Below, piece by piece: positions 1 to 8,315 of a DNA stretch of 64,000 nucleotides; the first letter of the stretch is position 1, and each line of letters starts with the position of its first letter. Source of the stretch: Propionibacteriaceae bacterium P6A17. Lineage in GTDB: Bacteria; Actinomycetota; Actinomycetes; Propionibacteriales; Propionibacteriaceae. A program made the translations under genes and the position numbers. Location of the stretch: contig JHVD01000010.1 in assembly GCA_000619965.1 (NCBI GenBank), forward strand, positions 1-64,000, written 5' to 3'. A model generated the notes under the pieces. It was not told the origin of the DNA and made no database searches. It worked only from the letters and a program-made list of their open reading frames with translations.

Positions 1-109
1 CGCAGACCGACTTGCCGGAGCGTTCGGTGTCGGTCCTGTATGAGAGCGACGTTTGGGCGCCCTCGAGCAGGGTGTGCGGGTCGTAGTCTTGGATCCGGTA
101 GTAGCTCAT
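1..109 (-). CDS. partial hypothetical protein (N-terminus only)
   Basis: The ATG at 109-107 follows a strong ribosome binding site (AGGGAGG, five bases before the start) and opens a frame of 36 codons to the window edge, beginning MSYYRIQDYDPHTL. It has no recognised domain and the rest lies outside the window. A canonical promoter lies just upstream (141-169), with the same layout as the promoter of the next gene, so the two are probably co-regulated. The style of small gene, own promoter and palindromic operator is what one sees in prophage or conjugative element cargo, but that is inference. Confidence 0.6.
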   Translation of the reverse strand, partial: MSYYRIQDYDPHTLLEGAQTSLSYRTDTERSGKSVC

Positions 110-132
110 CTCGGCCTCCCTCGTCTGTGTCT

Positions 133-169
133 GTATGACTATCATACATTAGGTTGTGTGATGATGCAA
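133..169 (-). promoter_or_regulatory. promoter with overlapping palindrome
   Basis: On the minus strand TTGCAT (169-164) and TATGAT (146-141) are separated by exactly 17 bases, an unusually good sigma-70-type match for this GC-rich DNA. A perfect inverted repeat GTATGA-CTA-TCATAC (133-147) covers the -10 box and could be a repressor operator. It drives the partial gene at 1-109. Confidence 0.75.
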
Positions 170-241
170 CACCGGGAGGGGAGAATTTTCGGACCAGTCC
201 CCCGCGCCTGCTGGGTCTGCTAGCGTGACTCTCGCGATCGC

Positions 242-320
242 ACGTCCCCCACCATCGGTGGGGATGATCCCTTGATCAGCACGACGATCGCGTGTTCCCC
301 GCCGTCGGTGGGGAGGCACA
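242..320 (+). CRISPR. degenerate CRISPR-like repeat pair (type I-E style)
   Basis: Two 29-base segments (242-270 and 292-320) share a CCCC(A/G)CC-(A/G)TC-GGTGGGGA hairpin core. The first ends like an actinobacterial type I-E repeat (GGGGATGATCC) and the second begins like one (GTGTTCCCC). The single base change in the stem keeps pairing (G-U). The gap between them is only 21 bases, shorter than the usual 32-33 for type I-E, and no cas genes or further repeats are visible. It is best read as a decayed array end, or as a pair of hairpins resembling one. Confidence 0.35.
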
Positions 321-351
321 GGGCCCCGGCGTGACAAGCGCCGGGGCCCTG
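319..351 (-). terminator. intrinsic-type hairpin after the 357-833 gene
   Basis: A perfect 13-bp stem (319-331 with 339-351) encloses a 7-base loop and starts six bases past the stop codon of the 158-residue gene. There is no U-tract, as is common for actinobacterial terminators. Confidence 0.75.
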
Positions 352-356
352 TCTCA

Positions 357-833
357 TCACGAGTGGTCGAAAATTTGGGTCGCGCCCCCGTCGGTGAGGG
401 TGTAGCCGTCGACCCGCGTCTCCTCGATGACAGCGGGAGTGCGGTAGGCCTGCGGCCGGACGGCCTGGGCGATACGCTCCTCGACGATCTCCTCGGACTC
501 CGCAGGGGTATCGAGCTCGGGCACCTCGGCGATGCTGCCGTAGCGCGCCAGCTCCACGCCATCCTTGACCACGGCGACCATCGCCATGCGCCGGTAGCGG
601 GCCGCGCCAGTGGGGCGCACCCGCACGATCTGCATGCCCTGCGCTTCGTAGGCCGCCTTCTTGGCCTCGGCGCTGGCGATCGCGGCCTCGCGGTCAGCGA
701 TCCACTGCGCGGCCTCGGCGCGCAGGATGCGGGAGGCGACGAGGCGGCCTGCGAGGTCGATGTCGACGTAGCGGCCGTCGTCGGGGCAGGTCGTGAGCTG
801 GTAGGTGCCGTAGTTGGTAGTGATGCTGGTCAT
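357..833 (-). CDS. hypothetical protein, 158 aa
   Basis: A 158-residue protein beginning MTSITTNYGTYQL, with AGGAGGG four bases before the ATG at 833. It is soluble, with no signal peptide or membrane segment. A basic/alanine-rich helical stretch around residues 30-65 is followed by a beta-rich part with 'MAMVAVVKDGVELARYGS' and an acidic, glutamate-rich tail. I do not recognise a family. It has its own promoter (860-889), matching that of the partial gene to its left, and its own terminator, so it is a monocistronic unit. The context (CRISPR-like repeats, twin promoters with palindromes) suggests accessory DNA. No function is assigned. Confidence 0.75.
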   Translation of the reverse strand: MTSITTNYGTYQLTTCPDDGRYVDIDLAGRLVASRILRAEAAQWIADREAAIASAEAKKAAYEAQGMQIVRVRPTGAARYRRMAMVAVVKDGVELARYGSIAEVPELDTPAESEEIVEERIAQAVRPQAYRTPAVIEETRVDGYTLTDGGATQIFDHS

Positions 834-858
834 GTCGCCCTCCTTGCTGGTGTAACTC

Positions 859-889
859 CATCATACACCATGTGCGTATGATGATGCAA
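859..889 (-). promoter_or_regulatory. promoter with flanking inverted repeat
   Basis: Minus-strand TTGCAT (889-884) and TATGAT (865-860) are 18 bases apart. The spacer is bounded by CATCATAC (859-866) and GTATGATG (876-883), an 8-bp inverted repeat overlapping the -10 box. The stretch ATGATGCAACACCG at 881-894 is shared with the promoter at 141-169 (161-174). Confidence 0.75.
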
Positions 890-1110
890 CACCGTGGGGC
901 AGATTCTTTGGGGCCTGTTCAGGGGTGGTCGTCGGGCTGTGCGTGTGCGCTGTCTGTGCGCTGTCGCGCCGCGAAAGCGGCCGTTTTGCGCTGCGTTGCG
1001 CTACGAAATACGACATTTCCAGCTATTTCGCGCCAGTCCCGATGGATGCGATAAATCCGCTCCGACTACGGGAAACGGACGCGGTAAGCGCCTGCGTGTC
1101 ATTGGTGGGT

Positions 1111-1473
1111 GGACGAGCCGGCCTGTAAGCCGGGTTCTGTGATCGATGACCATCTCTCTGAGGCGCCGCGTCGCCGCGACGCTCGTGCGACCTACCCGGG
1201 CACCTCGCGCGAGCAGCGCTCGAACGGTGTCCGCGGCCAGCGGGCTGGCCTTCTTGGTCTTGCTCCGAGTGGGGTTTGCCTAGCCGCCCCAGTCACCTGG
1301 GGCGCTGGTGGTCTCTTGCACCGCCGTTTCACCCTTACCCGTTGCCGGGCGGTCTGTTCTCTGTGGCACTGTCCCGCGGGTCACCCCGGGTGGGCGTTAC
1401 CCACCACCCTGCTCTGCGGAGCCCGGACTTTCCTCAGCCCCGAAGGGCCGCGGTCATCCGGCCGACTCGTCCA
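1111..1473 (-). ncRNA. rnpB: RNase P RNA (bacterial class A)
   Basis: The catalytic RNA of RNase P, which matures the 5' ends of tRNAs. The minus strand shows the hallmark conserved segments: GAGGAAAGTCCGGGCTCC near the 5' end (about 1440-1420), the CAGGGTGG region, and ACAGAACCCGGCTTACAGG near the 3' end (about 1141-1123). The terminal GGACGAG(T/C)CGGCC strands of helix P1 are at 1473-1461 and 1123-1111. A TAGGAT -10 box at 1486-1481 puts the start near 1473. The 3' boundary is approximate and no clear terminator was seen. It is divergent from, and 50-60 bases from, the potassium transporter. Confidence 0.95.
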
Positions 1474-1494
1474 AGGGACCATCCTACACCGCGG

Positions 1495-1531
1495 TTGCGC
1501 TCCTGCCTCGCAGGCGTACACTCGTGCTTCG
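1495..1531 (+). promoter_or_regulatory. leaderless promoter of the potassium transporter
   Basis: TTGCGC (1495-1500) and TACACT (1517-1522) are 16 bases apart, placing the transcript start at about 1529-1531, directly on the GTG start codon. There is no ribosome binding site. It is divergent from the rnpB promoter, with only about 10 bases between the two elements. Confidence 0.65.
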
Positions 1532-2862
1532 TGACCCGTCGCATGAGGGTGCCGCGCCCGGCGCGGACGATCCTGATCGGCTTCCTGCTGGCCCTCCTGT
1601 TGGGCACCGCGGCGCTGATGTTGCCCGCCGCCACGGTGAAGCCCGGCGGCATCGGGCTGCTGCCCGCACTGTTCACGGCCACCAGCGCCCTGTGCGTGAC
1701 GGGGCTGAGCGACGTCGACGTCCCCACCTACTGGTCCACGTTCGGCCACGTCGTGATCGTCGTGCTGATCCAGATCGGCGGGTTCGGCGTGATGAGCTTC
1801 GCGACGATCCTCGGCTTCAGCGTGAGCCGACGGGTCTCCTTGGGCCGACGAGTCACTGCGGCCACCGAGTCCCACGGCTCGGTGGGCGACCTGCGTGGGA
1901 TCCTCCAGCGGGTGCTGCGCACCGGGCTGATCGTCGAGGCCGTGGTGATGCTGCTGCTGACCGCCCGGCTGCTCGTGCTGGGCTATGGGCCCGGGCAGGC
2001 GCTCTGGTACGGGCTGTTCCACTCCGTGTCCGCGTTCAACAACGCAGGCTTCGCCCTGTTTCCCGGCAACATGGTGCCGTTCGTCGGCGACTGGTTCCTG
2101 TGCCTGCCCATCATGGCCGCCATCGTGATCGGCGGCCTCGGCTTCCCGGTGATCCACCAACTGCTGACCACCTACCGCTGGCCCAGGAAGTGGTCGATGA
2201 ACACCCGTCTCGTGCTGTTCGGCACCGCCACGCTGCTCGTCGCGACCAGCGTGTACGTCACGGCGCTCGAATGGGACAACCCGCGCACCCTCGGCGCGCT
2301 GCCGTGGGACGCCCGCGTCCTCGCCGGCGTCTTCCAAGCCATCCAGACGCGCACCGCAGGCTTCAACTCGGTCGACATCGGCGCCATGCACGACGCGACC
2401 CTGTTCGGCATGGACTTCATGATGTTCGTCGGCGGCGGCCCTGCGGGCACCGCAGGCGGCATCAAGGTGACCACCCTGCTGGTGCTGCTGTTCATCGCCT
2501 GGACGGAGATCCGCGGCGAGGACGCCGTCAACATCTTCGGCAAGCGGCTCTCCCGCTCGGTGCACCGCCAGGCCATCACGGTGACTCTGCTTGCCTCCGC
2601 GCTCGTCGCCCTCGCCACGCTCGCGCTGCTGCTGATCTCTCCCTACTCCCTCGATCAGACGCTGTTCGAGGCCGTGTCCGCGTTCGGCACCGTCGGCTTG
2701 TCCACCGGCATCACGGCCTCCTTGCCCCCTGCGGGCCAGCTCGTGCTCATCGTCCTCATGATCGTCGGGCGGCTGGGGCCCATCACGGTCGCCACCGCGC
2801 TCGCCGCGCCCACCGTCAAACGCAGGTACCAACTGCCCAAGGAAAGGCCGATCATTGGCTAG
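1531..2862 (+). CDS. ktrB: potassium uptake channel subunit, TrkH/KtrB family
   Basis: The membrane subunit of a Ktr/Trk-type K+ uptake system. It is 443 residues long, with about eight to ten hydrophobic segments and the four selectivity-filter loops of the family: SALCVTGL (about residue 52), FNNAGFAL, QTRTAGFNSVD and SAFGTVGLSTG. The start is taken as GTG 1531 because a TACACT -10 box ends eight bases upstream and no ribosome binding site exists; ATG 1543 is the alternative. The longer open frame to 1276 runs through rnpB and is not coding. The regulatory subunit overlaps its last eight bases, so the two are translationally coupled and act as one complex. Confidence 0.93.
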   Translation: MTRRMRVPRPARTILIGFLLALLLGTAALMLPAATVKPGGIGLLPALFTATSALCVTGLSDVDVPTYWSTFGHVVIVVLIQIGGFGVMSFATILGFSVSRRVSLGRRVTAATESHGSVGDLRGILQRVLRTGLIVEAVVMLLLTARLLVLGYGPGQALWYGLFHSVSAFNNAGFALFPGNMVPFVGDWFLCLPIMAAIVIGGLGFPVIHQLLTTYRWPRKWSMNTRLVLFGTATLLVATSVYVTALEWDNPRTLGALPWDARVLAGVFQAIQTRTAGFNSVDIGAMHDATLFGMDFMMFVGGGPAGTAGGIKVTTLLVLLFIAWTEIRGEDAVNIFGKRLSRSVHRQAITVTLLASALVALATLALLLISPYSLDQTLFEAVSAFGTVGLSTGITASLPPAGQLVLIVLMIVGRLGPITVATALAAPTVKRRYQLPKERPIIG

Positions 2863-3541
2863 GTTGCCCCGACTGTCCGTCCACGACGCCCGCACGGACC
2901 TCGTCGCCGTCATCGGCCTCGGCCGATTCGGTTCCGCCGTCGCCCTCGAGCTCATGTCCATCGGCGCCGACGTGTTCGGCATCGACGCCGACGAGGAGCA
3001 GGTGCAGCGTTTCGACGGGCAGCTCACGCACGTCGTGCGCGCAGACACCACCGACGAGCTGGCCCTGCGTGAACTGTCGGTGGCGGACTACGACCGCGTC
3101 GTCGTCGCCATCGGCTCCAACCTCGAGTCGAGTATCCTCACCTGTTCCCTGCTGCTCGAGCTCGGCGCCCAGGACATCTGGGCCAAGGCGACGAGCACGG
3201 CCCACGGCCGCATCCTCTCGCAGCTCGGCGTCCACCACGTCGTCTACCCGGAGACCGAGATGGGCCGTCGCGTCGCCCACCGGGTGCGCGGCGCACTGCT
3301 CGACTTCATCGAGATCGGCACCGACTTCGCGCTGGTGCGCACGACGGTCCCCGACGAGCTGGCCGGCGGCACGATCGACGAGGGCGCCATGTGGCGACAG
3401 CACCGCGTCAAGCCCGTCGGCGTGAAGTCGCCCTCGCTCGGCTGGCTGCCGATCGTCGCCGGCACGATCGTCAACGCGGGCGACCTCATCCAGGTGGTGG
3501 GCCGCACGGCCGACGTCGAGGCCTTCGCGCAACTGCGCTGA
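2855..3541 (+). CDS. ktrA: potassium uptake regulatory subunit, TrkA/KtrA (RCK) family
   Basis: The cytosolic RCK ring subunit that gates the KtrB/TrkH channel in response to nucleotides. It has 228 residues: an N-terminal Rossmann fold with GLGRFGS (residues 21-27) for NAD(H)/ATP, then a C-terminal RCK_C domain (about 140-225). It starts with TTG at 2855, overlapping the end of the channel gene, with GGAAAGG about eight bases upstream. The single RCK_N plus RCK_C arrangement is that of KtrA rather than the tandem E. coli TrkA. It is convergent with the RNB ribonuclease gene 12 bases away. Confidence 0.93.
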   Translation: MARLPRLSVHDARTDLVAVIGLGRFGSAVALELMSIGADVFGIDADEEQVQRFDGQLTHVVRADTTDELALRELSVADYDRVVVAIGSNLESSILTCSLLLELGAQDIWAKATSTAHGRILSQLGVHHVVYPETEMGRRVAHRVRGALLDFIEIGTDFALVRTTVPDELAGGTIDEGAMWRQHRVKPVGVKSPSLGWLPIVAGTIVNAGDLIQVVGRTADVEAFAQLR

Positions 3542-3553
3542 GGGCCCGAGGGG

Positions 3554-4987
3554 TCACGACACCCGGGTGAGGCCCACCTCGCCGCGTTCGACGTCCACCC
3601 GGTCGATGCGCACGACGATCCTCCGCCCGACGTGCTCCTTGCGTGCCCGCACCGCCAGCTCCACCGCCGGGTCCGCGATCTGCACGGTGCCTCGGCCCGT
3701 CCGCGGGTTGACGTCGACGAGCACTCCCTCGAGGGTCTGGCCGCGGAATCGTTGCAGGACGAGCGCCTCCGCGAGGTCCATCACGCCCCGCTCGTAGGCG
3801 CTGGCGTGACGGCCGGACTCCGCCATCGTGGACGGCAGCGTCGGCAGGGCATCGACGACCCACTGCGGCACGGGCTGCCCGGCGGCGTGGGCGACGCAGA
3901 TCTCCAGCACGTACCGGTCCACGAGGCGCCGCAGGGGCGCCGTCGAGTGCGCGTAGTGCGCGGCCAGCGCCGCGTGCCCAGGGGGTTCGTCGGGTGCGCC
4001 GTCGGTGAAGGCGACGTAGCCGGCGCCGCGGAAGAGTCTCGTGCACTGCATCAGCACGGCGAGCTCGCGGGGGTTGCCCGGGTCGAGGCGACGAACGAAG
4101 TGGGGATACGACTCGCCGTCGGGCCACGGCACCCCGATGGTGGCGGCCGCGCGCCGCAGCCGGCTCACCGACTCGGCGTCGGCCGGGGGCAGCGTGCGCA
4201 GGATCCCCACCCCGGCGTCGAGCTGCCGCTGCGCCGCCTGGAAGCCTGTCAGCAGCGAGATCTGGGCGTTCCAGTCCTCCACCGCGCCCAGGCGCCGGTA
4301 CACGAGCTCCCAGTGGTCGCCCCGCTCCTCGATCTCCTGCTCTGGGAGGTTCAGCGAGATGCCGCCACGTTCGCGCTCGAGTTCGAGCCTGAGCCGCCCG
4401 ACCTCCGCCAGCAGCGCGATGCTCGGGTGCGCACGCCCGGCCTCGACGTCCGCGCCGACGCTGGCGTAGTCGAGCTTCGCCCGGCTGCGCACCAGCGCGC
4501 GCTCGACGCCGGTCTCCAGCACCTCGCCGCGTGCATCGAGATGGTGGGCGAACACGACGGCGGGCCGGGGCTGCCCGTCGTCGAGCAGGGAGGCCACGCC
4601 TTCGGACAGCGCCACCGGATGCAGCGGGATGCGGGCCCCGGGCGCGTACAGGGTCTGGCCGCGTCGGTGCGCCTCGACGTCGATGGGCGAGCCCGGCTCG
4701 ATCCAGTGGCCCACGTCGGCGATGGCGTAGCGGACGAGGTAGCCGTCGCCTGCACGCTCGATGTGGATGGCCTGGTCGAGGTCCATCGACGACGGCGGGT
4801 CGATCGTGACGAACTCGACGTCGGTGCGGTCTGCGTGCCGATCGGCGGGAGGAGGATTGCGACGCAGCTCCTCCGCCTGGGCGAGCACCTCGGCGGGAAA
4901 CGTGTCGTCGAGCTCGAGTCGCTGCTGCAGCGCGCGGATCGAAGCGCGCACCGGCGCGGGGACCCGCCCGAGTCGGTGGTGCCGCAT
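3554..4987 (-). CDS. RNB-domain ribonuclease (RNase II/R-like)
   Basis: A 3'-5' exoribonuclease-family protein of 477 residues. The catalytic RNB domain starts near residue 55, with the metal-binding motif DPPSSMDLDQAI (about 63-74), and runs to about residue 380; a short S1/OB-like tail follows. It lacks the N-terminal cold-shock domains of full RNase R, which is usual for the shorter actinobacterial 'RNB domain-containing' proteins. The ATG at 4987-4985 overlaps the stop of the upstream zinc-ribbon gene by one base (TGATG), so the two are co-translated. It is convergent with ktrA. Confidence 0.88.
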   Translation of the reverse strand: MRHHRLGRVPAPVRASIRALQQRLELDDTFPAEVLAQAEELRRNPPPADRHADRTDVEFVTIDPPSSMDLDQAIHIERAGDGYLVRYAIADVGHWIEPGSPIDVEAHRRGQTLYAPGARIPLHPVALSEGVASLLDDGQPRPAVVFAHHLDARGEVLETGVERALVRSRAKLDYASVGADVEAGRAHPSIALLAEVGRLRLELERERGGISLNLPEQEIEERGDHWELVYRRLGAVEDWNAQISLLTGFQAAQRQLDAGVGILRTLPPADAESVSRLRRAAATIGVPWPDGESYPHFVRRLDPGNPRELAVLMQCTRLFRGAGYVAFTDGAPDEPPGHAALAAHYAHSTAPLRRLVDRYVLEICVAHAAGQPVPQWVVDALPTLPSTMAESGRHASAYERGVMDLAEALVLQRFRGQTLEGVLVDVNPRTGRGTVQIADPAVELAVRARKEHVGRRIVVRIDRVDVERGEVGLTRVS

Positions 4988-5721
4988 CAGGGCTGGCCGG
5001 CCCGGACGAGGATGCGGTCGCACTCGGGGCAGCGCACGACTTCGTCGGCGGGTGCCTTCGCGATCTGCTGCAGGTCCGTGACGTTCAGTTCGAGCCGGCA
5101 GCCGCCGCAACGCCCCTCGGTGAGCGGTGCCGCGCCGAGCCCCGTCGATGCGCGCAGCCGCTCGTACAGCGCGACCAGCGGCTCGGGCAGTTGGGCGACG
5201 ACGCCGGGGCGTTCCGCGGCGACGGACTGCGCCTGCTGCTTCAGGTCCTCGACCTGCTCGTCGCGCTCCGCGACGGCGGCCCGCAGGCGCCCCTCGACGT
5301 CAGCCTTGCGCTGGGACAGTGCCTCGCGGGCGGCGACGGCGTCCTCCGCCTGGCCCATGACCTCAAGCTGCGCGTCCTCGAGCACCCCAATGCGCCCCTT
5401 GAGGTGCTCGATCTCGTCGATGAGCCCCTGCAGCGCCTTCGAGTCGGTGATGGTGCCGCCATCGAGCCGGGACTGGTCCCGCTCCAGACGCGCTCGCACC
5501 GGCACGAGGTCCTGCTCGGCACGACGCGCCGCCACCTCGAGGTCGTCGACGTTGGTCGTCGCGGCCGTGAGCGCGTCCGTCGTCCGCCGCCGCTCCTCCA
5601 TCAGGTCCCGGATGGTGTCGTGCTGCGGCAGCGTCCGGGCGGTGTGCGTGATGCGGGCGAGCCGTGAATCGAGGTCGGCCAGACGCAACAGCGTGCGCTG
5701 CGCGGTGGGGTCGGCGAGCAT
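4987..5721 (-). CDS. coiled-coil protein with C4 zinc ribbon (DUF164/zf-RING_7)
   Basis: A 244-residue protein made of a long antiparallel coiled coil (about residues 10-185, rich in Arg, Glu, Leu and Ala) followed by a zinc ribbon with CGGC (205-208) and CPEC (231-234). This matches the widespread family usually annotated as C4-type zinc ribbon/nucleic-acid-binding protein; its precise role is not established. The start at 5721 has AGGAGG six bases upstream. It lies between glmM and the RNB ribonuclease on the same strand and is coupled to the latter, which fits a role in RNA metabolism (inference). Confidence 0.88.
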   Translation of the reverse strand: MLADPTAQRTLLRLADLDSRLARITHTARTLPQHDTIRDLMEERRRTTDALTAATTNVDDLEVAARRAEQDLVPVRARLERDQSRLDGGTITDSKALQGLIDEIEHLKGRIGVLEDAQLEVMGQAEDAVAAREALSQRKADVEGRLRAAVAERDEQVEDLKQQAQSVAAERPGVVAQLPEPLVALYERLRASTGLGAAPLTEGRCGGCRLELNVTDLQQIAKAPADEVVRCPECDRILVRAGQP

Positions 5722-5762
5722 GGGGTCCTCCTGTGTGTACTTGTGTGGCTGAAAGGCGGTGG

Positions 5763-7112
5763 TCAGAGCGACAGCCGCGCCTGGACGATCTCCGCGAGGC
5801 CGGCGGCGATCTCGTCGGCCTCCGCCTGGGTCTGCGCCTCGACCATGACGCGCACCACCGGCTCCGTGCCCGAGGGCCGCAGCAGCACCCGCCCCTCCCT
5901 GCCGAGCCGGCGCGAGGCCTCGGCGACGGCGTGGTTGACCTCGTTGTCGATGCCGGCGCGAAGCTTGTCGACGCCGCGCACGTTGATGAGCGCCTGCGGC
6001 ATCACCGTCATCACGGACGCCAGCTCGGCGAGCGTCTTGCCCGTGGCCACCATGCGGGCTGCGAGGTGCAGACCGGTGAGGGTGCCGTCGCCGGTGTTCG
6101 CAAATTCGGAGATGATGACGTGCCCGGACTGCTCGCCGCCGAGTGCGAAACCGTTGGCGTTCATGGACTCGAGCACGTACCGGTCGCCCACCTTGGTGTG
6201 GTCGACGTGGATGTCGTGCTCGCGCATCGCGAGGGTGAGGCCCAGGTTGCTCATGACCGTGGCCACGAGCGTGTCGGAGATGAGGCGGTGGTCCTCCTTC
6301 ATCGCGATCGCGAGGATGGCGAGGATCTGGTCGCCGTTGACGATCACGCCGTCGGCGTCGACAGCCAGGCAGCGGTCGGCGTCGCCATCGAGGGCGATGC
6401 CCAGGTCCGCACCCGTCTCGGTGACCTTCGCGACGAGCGATTCCATGTGGGTCGAGCCGCAGGCGTCGTTGATGTTGTTGCCGTCGGGGTGGTTGTGGAT
6501 GGGCACGACGGTGGCCCCCGCGGCCTCGAACGCCTGCACGGCCGTCGTCGATGCGGCGCCGTTGGCGGTGTCGATCACGACGGTGAGCCCGTCGAGTCGA
6601 GCCCCGCGCAGCGACCCGACCAGGTGGTCGACGTAGCGTGCGATGAGGTCGGGGTCGCGGCGGACGCGACCGACAAGGGAGCCGGTGGGCCGATGCCAGT
6701 CCTCCCCCATGCGCTCTTCGATCGCGTCCTCGAGGTCGTCGGCCAGCTTCACGCCGCCGCGGGAGAAGAACTTGATGCCGTTGTCGGGCATGGCGTTGTG
6801 GGAGGCCGAGATCATGACCCCGAGATCGGCGTTCGTCTCGTCGACGAGGAATGCGACCCCGGGCGTGGGCAGCACGTCGAGCAGCGTGACGTCCATGCCT
6901 GCCGATGCGAGCCCCGCGACGACGGCCGCCTCGAGGAACTCGCCGCTGGCACGCGGGTCCCGGCCCACGACGGCGAACGGCTTGGTGCTGCGCAGTGCGC
7001 CCACCTCCCCCAGCACGTGGGCTGCGGCCACGGACAGGTCGAGCGCAAGCTCGGCGGTGAGTTCCACGTTCGCGGTGCCGCGGACGCCATCGGTTCCGAA
7101 GAGACGTGCCAT
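5763..7112 (-). CDS. glmM: phosphoglucosamine mutase
   Basis: Converts glucosamine-6-phosphate to glucosamine-1-phosphate for UDP-GlcNAc and peptidoglycan synthesis. It has 449 residues, the normal length. The N-terminus [12 protein letters not shown] is diagnostic, the phosphoserine loop ISASHN is at about residues 101-106, the metal loop is DGDADRC and the sugar loop is GGEQSGH. ATG 7112 matches the family N-terminus; a GTG two codons earlier (7118) is possible. It is 90 bases downstream of rpsI but separated from it by a terminator, so it probably has its own promoter. Proximity of glmM to rplM-rpsI is common in Actinobacteria. Confidence 0.96.
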   Translation of the reverse strand: MARLFGTDGVRGTANVELTAELALDLSVAAAHVLGEVGALRSTKPFAVVGRDPRASGEFLEAAVVAGLASAGMDVTLLDVLPTPGVAFLVDETNADLGVMISASHNAMPDNGIKFFSRGGVKLADDLEDAIEERMGEDWHRPTGSLVGRVRRDPDLIARYVDHLVGSLRGARLDGLTVVIDTANGAASTTAVQAFEAAGATVVPIHNHPDGNNINDACGSTHMESLVAKVTETGADLGIALDGDADRCLAVDADGVIVNGDQILAILAIAMKEDHRLISDTLVATVMSNLGLTLAMREHDIHVDHTKVGDRYVLESMNANGFALGGEQSGHVIISEFANTGDGTLTGLHLAARMVATGKTLAELASVMTVMPQALINVRGVDKLRAGIDNEVNHAVAEASRRLGREGRVLLRPSGTEPVVRVMVEAQTQAEADEIAAGLAEIVQARLSL

Positions 7113-7147
7113 GTCCACGCACTCTACCGATCATCGAAGGCCGGGGG

Positions 7148-7185
7148 AAACGAACGAGGGCCGGACCTCGTGGTCCAGCCCTCGT
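7148..7185 (-). terminator. terminator of the rplM-rpsI operon
   Basis: A 14-bp stem with one G-U pair (7154-7167 with 7172-7185) and a tight TCGT loop is followed on the minus strand by TTCGTTTCC. It starts about 18 bases after the rpsI stop. Confidence 0.85.
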
Positions 7186-7203
7186 AAGATGCCGTGGCGG
7201 CGA

Positions 7204-7728
7204 TCAGCGCTTGCTGTACTGCGGCGCCTTGCGGGCCTTCTTGAGGCCAGCCTTCTTGCGCTCCGGGACGCGGGCGTCGCGGGTCAGCAGTCCGGCCTTC
7301 TTGAGCGCGGGGCGGGAGGCCTCGGCGTCGATGGCGTTCAGCGCGCGGGCGATGCCCAGGCGCAGCGCACCGGCCTGGCCGGAGGGGCCGCCGCCGACGA
7401 TGCGCGCGATGACGTCGTAGGAGCCGACGAGGCCCGCGACGACGAACGGCTCGTTGATCGACTGCTGGTGCAGCTTGTCGGGGAAGTAGTCCTCGAGGGT
7501 GCGGCCGTTGATGCTCCACGAGCCGGAGCCCGGGACGAGCCGGACGCGGGCGATGGCCTGCTTGCGACGCCCGACGGCCTGGCCGGGGGCGACGACGGCG
7601 GGACGCGACTGGGTGCCCTCGGCGACGGACGGGTTGGAGTCGGAGCGGTACGCGATCTCGCGGTCCTGCTCGTCGGTGAACGGGACGAAGTCCTCGCCCG
7701 CGGTCTCCTCAACAACTTCAGTGCTCAT
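7204..7728 (-). CDS. rpsI: 30S ribosomal protein S9
   Basis: Its basic C-terminal tail reaches the P-site tRNA in the small subunit. It has 174 residues: an acidic 45-residue N-terminal extension typical of Actinobacteria, then the S9 core beginning [12 protein letters not shown] and ending APQYSKR, the conserved tail. It is cotranscribed with rplM 18 bases upstream, the universal L13-S9 pair. Confidence 0.98.
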   Translation of the reverse strand: MSTEVVEETAGEDFVPFTDEQDREIAYRSDSNPSVAEGTQSRPAVVAPGQAVGRRKQAIARVRLVPGSGSWSINGRTLEDYFPDKLHQQSINEPFVVAGLVGSYDVIARIVGGGPSGQAGALRLGIARALNAIDAEASRPALKKAGLLTRDARVPERKKAGLKKARKAPQYSKR

Positions 7729-7746
7729 GTGTGTCCTGCGCTCTCG

Positions 7747-8190
7747 TTACTGGGCGATCTGGGTGATCTCGTACGGCTGCGGCTTCTGGGCAGCGTGCGG
7801 GTGTTCGGGGCCGGCGTACACCTTGAGCTTGCCGATGAGCTGACGCGACAGCTTGTTCTTCGGCAGCATGCCCCACACGGCGCGCTCGACGGCCTTGCGC
7901 GGATCCTTCTCGAGGAGCTCGCCGATCGAGACCTCCTTCAGGCCACCCGGGCGACCGGAGTGGGTGTACCGCTTGTCCTCGGTGCGCTTGTTGCCCGAGA
8001 CGGCGATCTTGGAGGCGTTGACGATGATGACGAAGTCGCCACCGTCGACGTGGGGGGCGAAGGTGGCCTTGTGCTTGCCACGCAGCAGCGTTGCGGCGGC
8101 GACTGCAAGACGCCCGAGGACGACATCCTCGGCATCAATCACGTGCCAGTTCCGGGCGATCTCGCCAGGCTTTGGGGTGTACGTAGTCAC
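7747..8190 (-). CDS. rplM: 50S ribosomal protein L13
   Basis: A 147-residue L13, with the family motifs [15 protein letters not shown] and [18 protein letters not shown]. The start is GTG at 8190, giving the expected N-terminus (V)TTYTPKPGE; no strong ribosome binding site precedes it. It is the first gene of the rplM-rpsI operon, driven by the promoter at 8287-8315 through a leader of about 90 bases. Confidence 0.97.
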   Translation of the reverse strand: MTTYTPKPGEIARNWHVIDAEDVVLGRLAVAAATLLRGKHKATFAPHVDGGDFVIIVNASKIAVSGNKRTEDKRYTHSGRPGGLKEVSIGELLEKDPRKAVERAVWGMLPKNKLSRQLIGKLKVYAGPEHPHAAQKPQPYEITQIAQ

Positions 8191-8286
8191 GGACGTAGAC
8201 CAACTTCCAACTTGTGTACTTCTCTGACCTTGGGATTGCTCGCAGGGGGCACGTGAGCCAGCCCACACGGCGCGCAACAGCTACCT

Positions 8287-8315
8287 ACCTTAGAACAGGG
8301 ACGCCCCCCGGTCAA
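8287..8315 (-). promoter_or_regulatory. promoter of the rplM-rpsI operon
   Basis: Minus-strand TTGACC (8315-8310) and TAAGGT (8292-8287) have an ideal 17-base spacer. The predicted start near 8280 leaves a 90-base leader before rplM. Confidence 0.85.

Noticed and set aside
194-222. Third CRISPR-like repeat to the left of the pair
   Set aside because: Only GTCCCCC matches; the stem does not form and the spacing differs.
872-1142. Small plus-strand frames between the left-edge promoter and rnpB
   Set aside because: No ribosome binding site or -10 box at the starts, Cys/Arg-rich translation, three frames open equally.
1276-1530. N-terminal extension of the potassium transporter into rnpB
   Set aside because: The stretch is RNase P RNA on the other strand; the translation is Pro/Arg-rich and the promoter fits a start at 1531.
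1381-3051. Minus-strand open frame of 556 codons opposite ktrB
   Set aside because: Composition is His/Asp/Gln-rich noise typical of antisense frames; it is explained by ktrB and rnpB.
3632-5752. Long plus-strand open frame (706 codons) opposite the RNB and zinc-ribbon genes
   Set aside because: It is the antisense shadow of two well-recognised genes in high-GC DNA; its translation is low-complexity His/Arg/Gly/Asp without domains.
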